The notes: generated by a model not told the origin, from the sequence alone. Positions 26,533 to 34,504 are shown, counted from the stretch's first letter. The stretch: DNA of 64,000 nucleotides from Verrucosispora sp. WMMD573 (GCF_027497175.1 NZ_CP114901.1:6324001-6388000), one strand, 5' to 3'. A program made the numbers and translations.

Positions 26533-27129
26533 TCAACAGCCGTCGGCCGGAGCACGCTTCCCAGCGGGATGCGCGACCACCCGCAACGGATGCTGGAAGT
26601 GCACGGTGAGGAAGCGCCAAGCCGCCGCGTTCAGCTCCGGTTGCCGAGAATTGGCCACCTCACCCTGGTCGCCCGCGTGAAACAGCAACAGGGCACCTGC
26701 GCGATCCCGCAGCGCCCAGCCGAGGGCCAGTCGCTCAGGGCAGCGTTCGCAGGTCAAAAACCCTTCGTCAGTGCCGTCGAAGCCAGCGGACAACAACTCT
26801 GCGAACCCATCCTCCGGCCAGCCGGCAAGGTAGGCCGGAAGGGGTATGTCCAGGTCGCCGTCCGCGTCCAGCATCGCCGGCAGCACACCGCTCTCCATCT
26901 GACGGTGCAGTTCCGGATCCCAGTCGTGAGTCACCCGAAGCTGGTGACCGACATGGTCGGCAAGCAGCTTCCACAACGCGCTGGACGGTAGCCGGGACTG
27001 CGAGAAGACCGGCTCACCAGGATTGCCGGCATACCTGATGACAGCGCCGCCGGGCTGCTCACTCAACGGCTTGCCGAGCCCCCAGCAGATCCGGTTACAC
27101 GCGCAGTAGAGAAACGCCGATGCCCCCAC
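26533..27129 (-). CDS. Hypothetical protein, probable immunity partner of the 27141 toxin
   Basis: The 198-residue soluble protein is not recognised. It starts with GTG at 27129, with AGAGGGG seven bases upstream, only 11 bp after the putative toxin gene. Features include an N-terminal cysteine cluster (LYCACNRICWGLGKPL) and CERCPERLALGWALRD. A small soluble protein directly after a nuclease toxin domain is the normal place for an immunity protein, so the role is inferred from position. It could also be unrelated. Confidence 0.6.
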   Translation of the reverse strand: MGASAFLYCACNRICWGLGKPLSEQPGGAVIRYAGNPGEPVFSQSRLPSSALWKLLADHVGHQLRVTHDWDPELHRQMESGVLPAMLDADGDLDIPLPAYLAGWPEDGFAELLSAGFDGTDEGFLTCERCPERLALGWALRDRAGALLLFHAGDQGEVANSRQPELNAAAWRFLTVHFQHPLRVVAHPAGKRAPADGC

Positions 27130-27140
27130 CTGTCACCCCT

Positions 27141-27548
27141 CTAACCGGATACGCCCATTCCACGAGCCCCCAGCATCCACAACCCTGCCGGCCGACCATC
27201 CGGCGTGTGGAACGCAACGTACACGTCCGCGTACCTCGCCAAGCGGCGATCGTCGCGATTCTTGGCCCAGAACGCCTCCATCAGCCGTTGTATGTCCGTA
27301 CCTCTGGATACCTGCACATACAACTCACCCCGGTAGTCCAACTTCTTCGCATAGTCCTCGAACTGCCGAGCGAACGTGGTCGGCGCCCCACTAAAGGTCT
27401 TGACCTCTCTCCGGTACACCTCCCGCCCGCTGGCATCTCGGAAGGAAACGTCGGGTGGGGGCTTATTGGCGCCGGCCAGCATCGGCGTCGAGCCGGCTGG
27501 CCCGTACAGTGCCCGCTCCGCGTTCGCCGGCACCACCATGCGAACCAC
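27141..27548 (-). CDS. Orphan nuclease toxin domain, PD-(D/E)xK-like
   Basis: The frame of 135 codons reads like the C-terminal domain of a polymorphic toxin. The possible catalytic set is D33 (PPPD) with E48-V-K50 (RREVK), followed by helices (FARQFEDYAKKLDYRGELYV) and a late VYVAFHTPDGRPAGLWML. The start lies inside dispersed repeat copy B with no visible ribosome site, so it may be the displaced tail of a larger toxin and not expressed alone. The downstream gene is the likely immunity protein. No delivery domain is in the window. Confidence 0.6.
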   Translation of the reverse strand: MVRMVVPANAERALYGPAGSTPMLAGANKPPPDVSFRDASGREVYRREVKTFSGAPTTFARQFEDYAKKLDYRGELYVQVSRGTDIQRLMEAFWAKNRDDRRLARYADVYVAFHTPDGRPAGLWMLGARGMGVSG

Positions 27549-27735
27549 GCCGCCACGATCGCCGGCGATCCGCTTCCACTCAGGTTGGCCTGCCCACGGG
27601 CGTCAGGCCGACGATCCTCGGGCAGCCACCGTCAGGACACCGCGAGCAGTCGGAACTCGCAGCGGACGCCACTGGCCTTGGCGAGCCGGCCATCACCGGT
27701 CACGAGTGGGCAGGCCAACAGTTCCGCCGCCGCGA
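27532..27735. repeat. Dispersed repeat, copy B (with intact vapC tail)
   Basis: Pairs with copy A (26235-26437) at an offset of 1297 bp. The left end supplies the start region of the orphan toxin frame and the right end is the 3' end of the intact vapC. It looks like a recombination junction. Confidence 0.7.
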
Positions 27736-28033
27736 CGTAAGCCGCGTCGTACGCCGTGACATTGCCCCGCAACTGCCATATCCGGTCGAGCAGCACGACA
27801 ACACCAACCTCATCAATGACCAACGAGGGCAGGGTGTCGATCGCCTCCTGAGCCCGGGCAAGGCCCAGTTTCCCACCGAGGACCTTGCCTCTGATCACCG
27901 ACATGACCTCGACCAGAAGATGGCTCGGTGCGGCCCAGTGCGGATCGCCGGTCAGCTCCGCCCGCGCCGCATCGCCGACCGGCCCGTCGTCGACCAGGGC
28001 ATCGGTCAGAACCGACGCATCCACGACGATCAC
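27632..28033 (-). CDS. VapC family PIN-domain ribonuclease toxin
   Basis: The 133-residue PIN protein has all four acidic positions: D5 (VVDASV), E42 (LLVEVMS), D96 (TAYDAAY) and D114 (LVTGDGRLA). It cleaves RNA in a magnesium-dependent way, usually a tRNA or rRNA. The ATG overlaps the VapB stop (ATGA at 28030-28033). The 3' end is duplicated in decayed form at 26335. Confidence 0.93.
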   Translation of the reverse strand: MIVVDASVLTDALVDDGPVGDAARAELTGDPHWAAPSHLLVEVMSVIRGKVLGGKLGLARAQEAIDTLPSLVIDEVGVVVLLDRIWQLRGNVTAYDAAYVAAAELLACPLVTGDGRLAKASGVRCEFRLLAVS

Positions 28034-28284
28034 GCGGCGCTTCCCCCTGGTCCGCGCTGCTCCCGCTGGTCATCCAACTCGGCCGCGCTCTCCCCCGGCA
28101 GGGCGCGAGCACCGTCCAATCGGCCGGCGAAGCGATCAAGGGCCGCCGTGTTGCGCAGCCGCCGAGCCTGCGTCTCCACCAGATCCAGCAGGTACGCCTG
28201 GAGCGACTGCCCGCGCGCCCTGGCCTGCGCCGCCAAGGCGTCTCGTACTTCTTCCGGCACGTCCCGAATCTGAAGAGCAACCAT
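28030..28284 (-). CDS. VapB antitoxin, ribbon-helix-helix type
   Basis: The 84-residue protein starts MVALQIRDVPEEVRDALAAQ, a ribbon-helix-helix start. ARGQSLQAYLLDLVE follows, and then a tail that wraps VapC. The start at 28284 is preferred to 28299 because a -10-like CATAAT (28296-28291) ends six bases before it, predicting a leaderless message. An operator dyad overlaps this start. Confidence 0.88.
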   Translation of the reverse strand: MVALQIRDVPEEVRDALAAQARARGQSLQAYLLDLVETQARRLRNTAALDRFAGRLDGARALPGESAAELDDQREQRGPGGSAA

Positions 28285-28300
28285 GCATTTATTATGCATG
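28282..28300. promoter_or_regulatory. Shared operator between divergent VapBC and Phd/VapC modules
   Basis: A perfect dyad CATGCAT-TTATT-ATGCATG lies in a 41-bp divergent spacer. On the minus strand it contains the CATAAT box of vapB and reaches its start codon. On the plus strand its centre supplies TATTAT, 17 bp before TACACT (28313-28318), which lies seven bases before the ATG at 28326. Binding here could control both modules. Confidence 0.65.
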
Positions 28301-28325
28301 CAGCGTCAGTTCTACACTCCTGTCC

Positions 28326-28604
28326 ATGGAACGCATCGGTGTCCGGGAGCTGAACCAGAACACGAGCCAGGTTCTGGCTCGGGTAAGTGGCGGCGAGACC
28401 GTTGAGATCACCGACCGGGGACACCCGATCGCCCGACTTGTTCCGGTAGGCGACGACAGGTCGATACTGGCCAAGCTGGTAGCGGCAGGACGAGCCGTCG
28501 CCCCCACCGGCGGTGGCTCTGTGCCACTTCCGCCAAAACTCGGTGACGAGAACGTGGACGTGGCTGCCTCGCTCGCCGCGATGCGTGACGAGGAGCGCTG
28601 GTGA
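28326..28604 (+). CDS. Type II antitoxin, Phd/YefM family
   Basis: The 92-residue protein starts MERIGVRELNQNTSQVLARV, with the family DNA-binding strand ITDRGHPIARLVPV. TACACT seven bases before the ATG suggests a leaderless start. It overlaps the PIN toxin start as GTGA. It neutralises the downstream VapC-like protein. Confidence 0.92.
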   Translation: MERIGVRELNQNTSQVLARVSGGETVEITDRGHPIARLVPVGDDRSILAKLVAAGRAVAPTGGGSVPLPPKLGDENVDVAASLAAMRDEERW

Positions 28605-29011
28605 TCTATCTCGATTCAGCTGCCGTCGTCAAGCTGGTTCGGCAGGAAATGTGCAGTACCGACCTTGTCTCCTGGCTCAACAAGCACGACGACGTGCCGC
28701 TGGTCTCCTCCGCTCTTGTCGAGGTGGAAGTGCCCAGAGCGCTGCGCCGATCAGCTCCGCAAGCGTTGATCGGAGTGCCGGCCGCCGTCGGACGGCTCTT
28801 CCGACTGGAGATCGACAGCACGATCCGCGCGACCGCAGCCGCGTTCGCCGAGCCGACGCTCCGCAGCCTCGACGCCATCCACCTGGCCACCGCCCAGGTT
28901 CTGACCAACGAGTCCGGCACGGCACTGACCGCCTTCGTCACCTACGACCGGCGACTGCTCGAATGCGCCAAGGAAGCAGGACTACCCGTAGCAAGCCCAG
29001 GCCAGAACTGA
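28601..29011 (+). CDS. VapC-like PIN-domain toxin, second module
   Basis: The 136-residue protein starts with GTG overlapping the antitoxin stop. PIN acidic residues are D5 (IYLDSAAVVKL), E41 or E43 (SALVEVEV), the aspartate in SLDAIHLATA and the one in VTYDRRLLE. Phd/PIN pairing is common in actinobacteria. It is distinct from VapC at 27632, not a recent copy. Confidence 0.92.
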   Translation: MIYLDSAAVVKLVRQEMCSTDLVSWLNKHDDVPLVSSALVEVEVPRALRRSAPQALIGVPAAVGRLFRLEIDSTIRATAAAFAEPTLRSLDAIHLATAQVLTNESGTALTAFVTYDRRLLECAKEAGLPVASPGQN

Positions 29012-29132
29012 CCCACGAATCCACCACCCGGGTACAAGGTTCCGGCCGCCGCCCGGCAGTGCGGCCACGGCATCGACCATGGCCCGCGCTTCTGCCGCCT
29101 TGCACCCCTCTGTTCGGGTATCCGTTTCGGAT

Positions 29133-29158
29133 GGGCCGGAGGCACCACCATGCGAACC
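29133..29158. repeat. Dispersed repeat, copy C (short)
   Basis: 26 bases identical to 26224-26249 except one, followed by about 40 weakly similar bases. It lies 122 bp after the second vapC gene in a stretch without genes (29012-29238). Confidence 0.6.
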
Positions 29159-29238
29159 AGTCGGTGATCATCGCCGGTGGCCCATTACCGCTGCGAACGG
29201 GCCGGCCAGCCCAATGAAGCGCGATTCCAGACGTGGCC

Positions 29239-29547
29239 CTAGAAGCGGTAGGCGTCGCGTCGGTGGCGGATCGAGTGGATCTCCACGACACGCTTGGCCT
29301 CGTTGATCCGGTAGATGATCCGGTAGGTGCCGCGGCGGGCGGAGTGGAAGCCGTCGAAGGGTTCGTCGAGTGGTTTGCCCGCCCGATAGGGGTTGACCGC
29401 TATCGCGTGCTGGATGGTCTCCGTCGCCGCGACCGCGACCTCCAGCGGCAGGTCCTCGTGCAGGTTGCGGCGGGCCTGCCGCGAGAACATCACCGTGTAC
29501 GGGCTGGCCTCGCCCGTGTCGTCCCGCCGCCCGCCTTGCGACGGCAT
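29239..29547 (-). CDS. RelE/ParE-superfamily toxin
   Basis: The 102-residue protein has the RelE fold signature in RQARRNLHEDLPLEVAVAAT, KPLDEPFDGFHSARRGTYRI and VVEIHSIRHRRDAYRF. RelE toxins cut mRNA in the ribosome while some ParE relatives act on gyrase; the RRGTYRIIYRI core favours RelE. Its start overlaps the antitoxin stop by one base (TGATG). Confidence 0.9.
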   Translation of the reverse strand: MPSQGGRRDDTGEASPYTVMFSRQARRNLHEDLPLEVAVAATETIQHAIAVNPYRAGKPLDEPFDGFHSARRGTYRIIYRINEAKRVVEIHSIRHRRDAYRF

Positions 29548-29831
29548 CAGGCCGCCCTACCGCGACGCCGTTCCAACTCGGCGCGAACCTCGTCCATCGA
29601 GAACGTGTCGCCGTCCGCGAAATCCTCCCGCGACTGGCGCAGATCCGCGAGGGCCTCGTCGTCGGAGAGCAGGTCGAGCGTCTCCCGCATCGACTCGTAC
29701 TCGGCGACCGAGATCAGCATCACGTCGGCGCGGCCGTTCCGGGTGATCGTGAAGTGGTCGTGTTCCCGAGCGACCCGGTCGGCAAGCTCGGCGATCCGGG
29801 CCTTGGCTTCCGTGATCGGAATGGTCTCCAT
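29547..29831 (-). CDS. Type II antitoxin, Phd/YefM family (partner of RelE)
   Basis: The 94-residue protein from the ATG at 29831 starts METIPITEAKARIAELADRV and has ITRNGRADVMLISVAEYESM, a Phd/YefM DNA-binding domain. The ATG at 29831 lies seven bases after a TAGAAT -10 box, suggesting a leaderless message. An ATG at 29840 would overlap that box and is disfavoured. Confidence 0.9.
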   Translation of the reverse strand: METIPITEAKARIAELADRVAREHDHFTITRNGRADVMLISVAEYESMRETLDLLSDDEALADLRQSREDFADGDTFSMDEVRAELERRRGRAA

Positions 29832-29838
29832 AGCGACC

Positions 29839-29866
29839 ATTCTAGCGACTGGTCAGAATTCTGACC
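29839..29866 (-). promoter_or_regulatory. Promoter and operator of the RelE-type module
   Basis: TAGAAT on the minus strand (29844-29839) is a good -10. A perfect 16-bp palindrome GGTCAGAATTCTGACC (29851-29866) occupies the -35 side. This is the expected place for antitoxin autorepression. Confidence 0.65.
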
Positions 29867-29998
29867 ACGTTCTTCGCCCCACCCCCGAGGCGGCGCTGTC
29901 CGGGGTTGCGGCGTCGAGCCGCGATACCAGCACACGAGATATCGGCCGTGGCCTGCGGCTTCACCGCACTGGCCCTCCGTTTGGGTATCCGTCTGAGG

Positions 29999-30072
29999 TG
30001 GGGCGGGCGGGACTCGAACCCGCGACCGAGGGATTATGAGTCCCCTGCTCTAACCGGCTGAGCTACCGCCCC
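29999..30072 (-). tRNA. tRNA with CAU anticodon (elongator Met or Ile2)
   Basis: A full cloverleaf on the minus strand. The acceptor pairs 30066-30072 with 30000-30006, the D arm reads GCTCAGCCGGTTAGAGC, the anticodon CAT is at 30038-30036 and the T arm is GGGTTCGAGTCCC. CCA is not encoded. Whether it is methionine or lysidine-modified isoleucine tRNA cannot be decided by eye. It borders the toxin-antitoxin island. Confidence 0.93.
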
Positions 30073-30222
30073 GGCACCGGGCCGGATCTTATCCCGCCCA
30101 GTCGATCATCGGCCAACGAGCCTTCCCGGCCTCCTCGCGGTCCGACGGACCGCAAGGTCGGACGCTGGATGCGAGCGCCGTGCGGTGCAGGTCGGGAGAC
30201 ATCCGGCGGCCACGGTCTCTCC

Positions 30223-31920
30223 TCACCGGCGTCGCCCTCGTGTCAGCAGCACGATGGGCAACGCGAGGATAACAGTGAGCAGCCAGCCGATCGCGACCGC
30301 ACCCCACAGGACGGCGACGTCCTCCTCGGCGGTGGGGCTGATCAGCATGCCGATGGTGAGCAGCAGGGTGAATCCGCCCACCACCAGCGTCGCCAAGCCG
30401 CTGAGCACCATCAGCAGGATCTCCCAACCGGCCCGCTTCGGCCGGGCCAGGTGCTCGCGGGCCGCGCGGAGGGCACGCGGTTGCGGAATGCTCTGCGGGT
30501 CGCGGGGCGGCATGGTGATCTGCCGGTCGATCGGTACTCCGCTGTCGATGAGGTGCATCGCAGCCGGGCGCATGTCGAACAGGGTCGGCTCGATGTGCAG
30601 CACGATCGCGTCGTGACCGATGAGCTGCCGGGCGCCGTCGGGCCAGGCCAGCATCACGGCGCAGTCGGCGAACGTGACGGTGATGGTGCCACCGGCGCTG
30701 AGGTGGCTGACCCCCTCGGTGCCGATGAGCAGTCGACTGTCGTCGTCGCGGGCACGGTAGGTGGTGCCCGGGACGGTCGACTCCGACGAGGTGGGCGCGG
30801 CGGTGAAGCCGGCCCAGTCGGCGCTGGTTCCGTTCGGCACCATCAGCAGGGCCGAGGCGTACGCCTCCTGGGCGACCTCGTGCAGGTCGGCGAGGGTGAC
30901 CGCCTTCAGCTGCGCGAGCTGCTCGTCGATGGTGCGGTTGGGCTCGCCGGTGAGCAGGTTGAAGGCGTACGCGGGCAACCGGGTGGCGTCGGCCTCGGCG
31001 GTGGCGTACATGTCGATTCGCTTGGCCACCACGGCGTCGAGGTCGCTCTGCTCGATCCGGCCCACCCTAAGCTTGGCCAGCACGTCGATGAATCCGCCGA
31101 GCACGGCGTCCTGCTTCTCGGCCAGCGAGTCGGCGAGGGCCCGCAGGTGGGCCTGGCCGTCGCCACGCGGTTCGTAGCCGCTGCCGATGGTGTAGGAGAG
31201 ACCGGCGTCCTGGCGCAGCGCCCGGAACAGTTCGCGCTCCAGCACCTCGGCGAAGACGTTCGCGGCGGTGCGGCGCCGCACGACGGCGTCGAGCACCACC
31301 GCCCGTGAGCCGTGCACGAAGTACGCCGGGGTGGTCGGCAGCGCCGACGAGGCCGCCGGTACCGGCTGCCGGGTGCCGGCGGGCAGGTCCAGCCGCAGCC
31401 CGTCGGGCACCCGGTCACCGGCGATCCAGAGCACCGCGTTCTCCCGGGTGAACCAGCGTGCGGCCCACTGGCGCAGTTCCTCGGCGGTGAGCCTGCCCAG
31501 TCCCCATTCCGGGTAGCTGCTGAGCCCGTGGTCGCGGGCGCCGTGGCGCCACAACGGGATGTCGTCGATGGCTGCGCCGCCCCGGCTGCTCCACTCGGTG
31601 CGCAGGATGTCCTTCTCCACCTCAAGCCGCCCGGTCGGCAGGTCGGTCAGGTTGGTGCAGACGGAGGTGAGGAAGGTGGCGATGTCGGGTGCGGAGCCCT
31701 GCATGTGGAAGGTGGTGAAGGTTGGTCCGGTGGCGCCGTTGAAGTGGTAGTCGGCGGTGCCGAGCGGGGCGAGAACGAGGTGTTCGAGCAGGTGGGTGAT
31801 GCCGTGGCGGGCCAGCGTCTCGTCGGCGGTGCCGACCCGGAAGGTCAGCCCGGCACGCATAGGCCCGCCGGTGGGGGCGAGCAGGGTCGGCACTCCGTCG
31901 GTTTCGAGGTGTTGGATCAC
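30223..31920 (-). CDS. M16-family zinc metallopeptidase with C-terminal membrane segments
   Basis: The 565-residue protein has the inverted zinc motif HLLEH at H43-E46-H47, with the distal glutamate probably in RLEVEKDILRTEW. The second, inactive M16 domain includes FRALRQDAGLSYTIGSGYEP. The last 80 residues hold two membrane helices (ILLMVLSGLATLVVGGFTLL; WGAVAIGWLLTVILALPIVL), unusual for M16. The GTG start overlaps the upstream stop (31917-31920). Without a signal peptide the peptidase domain should face the cytoplasm. Confidence 0.85.
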   Translation of the reverse strand: MIQHLETDGVPTLLAPTGGPMRAGLTFRVGTADETLARHGITHLLEHLVLAPLGTADYHFNGATGPTFTTFHMQGSAPDIATFLTSVCTNLTDLPTGRLEVEKDILRTEWSSRGGAAIDDIPLWRHGARDHGLSSYPEWGLGRLTAEELRQWAARWFTRENAVLWIAGDRVPDGLRLDLPAGTRQPVPAASSALPTTPAYFVHGSRAVVLDAVVRRRTAANVFAEVLERELFRALRQDAGLSYTIGSGYEPRGDGQAHLRALADSLAEKQDAVLGGFIDVLAKLRVGRIEQSDLDAVVAKRIDMYATAEADATRLPAYAFNLLTGEPNRTIDEQLAQLKAVTLADLHEVAQEAYASALLMVPNGTSADWAGFTAAPTSSESTVPGTTYRARDDDSRLLIGTEGVSHLSAGGTITVTFADCAVMLAWPDGARQLIGHDAIVLHIEPTLFDMRPAAMHLIDSGVPIDRQITMPPRDPQSIPQPRALRAAREHLARPKRAGWEILLMVLSGLATLVVGGFTLLLTIGMLISPTAEEDVAVLWGAVAIGWLLTVILALPIVLLTRGRRR

Positions 31921-32879
31921 GGCTGGCCGCCCTTCGCGTACGCCTTGTCGCGGAACCGCTGGAACTGCGCGACCGCGTCGCCGAAGTAGCCGAACATCGA
32001 CTCGTCGCCGAGGTCACCGAGGGCGGCGAACTGCTGCGCCGCCGACGTCCACTCCTGCATCAGGCAGAAGGCGAGAGCGAAGGTGCTGCGTACCCGGACC
32101 CAGCCCCAACCGTGGCGGAACTCGGGGTGCCAGATGGAGCGCTGGGCCGCGTCGTGGATCGCGGCGCGCACCTGTTGGCCGCGCAGGAATGCCCGCGCAG
32201 CGGACAGGGTGCCGTGGTCGAATGCCTGTTCCAGGTGCACCTCGACGATGAGGACGGCGTTGGGCGCGCCGGGCGGTGCGGCCGCAGTGCATTCCCGGGT
32301 GAAGTCGTGCGCCTTCTCCCAGGTGCCGCTCCACTTCGGGCAGAGCTGCTGTAACAGGGAACTCTGGGCCGGCAGGTGGTGTGGATGCCTGGCGGCGAGG
32401 CGGTCGTAGCGGCGGCGGGCCTCGGCCTGGCCGAGTTGCAGGCCGCGGGCGCTGGTGACCCGCTGGGTCCAGGCTGCCGCGTCGTCCGGGTGGCGGGCGG
32501 TGGCCTCGATGAGGACCTGCTCGGCCCGGCGCAGATGATCGAAGAACTGGGCGAACTGTTCCCGGCTGACATCCTGCGCCCGCTGGGCGGTCCGGATCCG
32601 CCACCCGGCGCGGATCAGGTGCGCCCCCAGCATTGCGGCGGCCACCGGGTCGTCCGGTTGTGCGGCGAGCACCTTTCGGAGGAAGGTCTCGGCGTCCGCC
32701 GCGTCTTCTACCCCACCGACGAGGACCGTTCTACCGTGGGCGTCCTGGGCGTCGACCACGGCCCGCATCGCCGGCCAGTCGCCAGCGGCCAGCGCGTCAC
32801 GGGCGGCGGCCACCTGGGGGTACGCCGCCGCGGTGTCGAACACCGGCGGCGCGAGGGGTCGGGGCATGGCGAAGATCAT
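31917..32879 (-). CDS. Helical repeat hypothetical protein coupled to the M16 peptidase
   Basis: The 320-residue all-helical protein has TPR-like repeats (AARDALAAGDWPAMRAVVDA; DDPVAAAMLGAHLIRAGW; HPDDAAAWTQRVTSARGLQL). No enzymatic motif or secretion signal was seen. It overlaps the M16 gene by four bases, so it may be a scaffold or regulator of the peptidase. The start could be the ATG at 32867, four residues in. Function unknown. Confidence 0.75.
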   Translation of the reverse strand: MIFAMPRPLAPPVFDTAAAYPQVAAARDALAAGDWPAMRAVVDAQDAHGRTVLVGGVEDAADAETFLRKVLAAQPDDPVAAAMLGAHLIRAGWRIRTAQRAQDVSREQFAQFFDHLRRAEQVLIEATARHPDDAAAWTQRVTSARGLQLGQAEARRRYDRLAARHPHHLPAQSSLLQQLCPKWSGTWEKAHDFTRECTAAAPPGAPNAVLIVEVHLEQAFDHGTLSAARAFLRGQQVRAAIHDAAQRSIWHPEFRHGWGWVRVRSTFALAFCLMQEWTSAAQQFAALGDLGDESMFGYFGDAVAQFQRFRDKAYAKGGQP

Positions 32880-32913
32880 AAGTGATCATCATTGGGCCTG
32901 GTGACTTCGAATT

Positions 32914-34149
32914 TCAGTGCTCGCGCAGGTGCCGCAGGGTGGCGCCGGCGGTGCGCCATCCGCTGGCGAGTGCCCCTTGGATCGACGGGCTGTCGCGGTG
33001 GTCACCGGCGACGAACAGCCCGTTTCCCAGCGCCACCGGCTTTCGTAGCCGGCCCTGCGGGGGCGGCGCGGCGGGCAGCGCGGCGGGGATCGTCACAGTG
33101 GTCAGGTGCTCCCAGCCGCCGGTGGGCCGCCCGTACAGCCGGGTCAGTTCCAGCCGCACGGCCGACTCGGACGGTACCGACGGCCCGACCACGGAGGTGG
33201 CGATCAGGTGCCGGCCGGGCGGCGCGTAGCTGGGCGCGGCGCGGCTGACCACCACCGTGTTGGCGATCATCTCGCGGCGGTCCCCGTCGATGAGCAGGAT
33301 CGGCTCGGCCACCGACGGCTCGGTGGTGGCATGGTAGTAGGTGGTGTAGCCGTGCATGAGCACCGGCGGCAGGTCCAGCAGCCGGGCGGCGGCGGGCGGG
33401 TCGACGGCGACGACGACGGCCCGGCAGCGCAACTCCCCGGCGGTGGTCCGGACCCGCCCCGGCGCCACCTCGACGACTGTGGTGTTGAGGTCCAGCAGCC
33501 CGGCCGGTAGCGCGGCAGCGACGGCTCGGGGCAACGCCGCCATCCCGTCGGCGGGCAGGCCGACCCGACCTCGGGCGAACGAGCGCAGCACCATGGCCAG
33601 GACGTGGCTGGAGGTGGCCAGTTCCCGGTCGAGCAGCACGCCGGACAGGAACGGGCGCAGCAGGTCCTCGATGATGGCGTGGGACAGACCGGCGCTGCGC
33701 AGCGCCGTCTCGGCGCTGGTCTCGGGCCTGGCGAGCAGACGTTCGGCGGGCAGCGTGGCGTAGCTCGCGGCGAGGGCGGCGAAACGCAGCCGGTCGGGCA
33801 GCGACCCGACGGAGGCCAGGGCGGTGCCCGGGCCACCGGCGGGATCGCGCAGCGGATTGACCAGTCGCAGCAGCCGGTCGCCCTTGCGTACCAGCACCCC
33901 GGGAACGAAGAAGCCGAGGTCGAGACGGTCCACGTCGAGCAGCGCGCCGAGCCGGGGATACGCCGTGTTGAGGACCTGGAAGCCACGATCCAGCAGGAAG
34001 CCGTCGACGCTGTCGGTGGCGACCCGGCCACCGAGCCGGTCGGCGGCCTCGACCAACCGCCAGGACACCCCGGCGCGGTGCAGGCGGCGGGCCGCGGCGA
34101 GGCCGGCGAGGCCGCCGCCCACGACCACGACGTCGATGTCGGCGGGCAT
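32914..34149 (-). CDS. FAD-dependent oxidoreductase, amine oxidase/phytoene-desaturase-like
   Basis: The 411-residue protein has the dinucleotide-binding fold VVVVGGGLAGLAAARRLHRA, then DRLGGRVATDSVDGFLLDRG. The C-terminal FAD motif is LFVAGDHRDSPSIQGALASG. The ATG at 34149 is chosen because the conserved motif begins eight residues in; the longer frame upstream has no such support. Close relatives are carotenoid-type dehydrogenases or flavin amine oxidases, and the substrate is unknown. Confidence 0.88.
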   Translation of the reverse strand: MPADIDVVVVGGGLAGLAAARRLHRAGVSWRLVEAADRLGGRVATDSVDGFLLDRGFQVLNTAYPRLGALLDVDRLDLGFFVPGVLVRKGDRLLRLVNPLRDPAGGPGTALASVGSLPDRLRFAALAASYATLPAERLLARPETSAETALRSAGLSHAIIEDLLRPFLSGVLLDRELATSSHVLAMVLRSFARGRVGLPADGMAALPRAVAAALPAGLLDLNTTVVEVAPGRVRTTAGELRCRAVVVAVDPPAAARLLDLPPVLMHGYTTYYHATTEPSVAEPILLIDGDRREMIANTVVVSRAAPSYAPPGRHLIATSVVGPSVPSESAVRLELTRLYGRPTGGWEHLTTVTIPAALPAAPPPQGRLRKPVALGNGLFVAGDHRDSPSIQGALASGWRTAGATLRHLREH

Positions 34150-34431
34150 CAGGTGCGCCCTGCCCCGGTCGTGCCGGGTGTGACCCGGTGGCGAGCGGAC
34201 AGCGCTGCCACGCCGGGGCACACGACCGCCCCGGGCGGCCGCATCATGGCCGAGCGGATCTTCCAGATTCCGGACATCCCACCCACCGGCTGTCGTCGCA
34301 GGATCGACGCGCACCAGCGTAGACCCGGCTGGCCGGGTACCGCCGGCTGAGTGCGGCGTCGGCCCGATCTGGTGGAGAAACGGGTGACGCCCACCGGCCG
34401 GATCCGGTGGGCGTCGTGGTGAGGAGGGAAG

Positions 34432-34504
34432 CTCCCCCGTTTGGACTCGAACCAAAAACCTGCCGGTTAACAGCCGGCTGCTCTGCCAATTGAGCTACGG
34501 GGGA
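34432..34504 (-). tRNA. tRNA-Asn (GUU)
   Basis: Cloverleaf on the minus strand. The acceptor is TCCCCCG/CGGGGGA (34498-34504 with 34433-34439), the anticodon GTT lies in GGCTGTTAACC and the T arm is TTGGTTCGAGTCCAA. CCA is not encoded. Confidence 0.95.

Noticed and set aside
29103..29990. GGGTATCCG seen near 29118 and again near 29983 as a possible att repeat or stress-sigma -10 element
   Set aside because: Flanking similarity is short and broken, no integrase is present and no matching -35 is clear, so not annotated.
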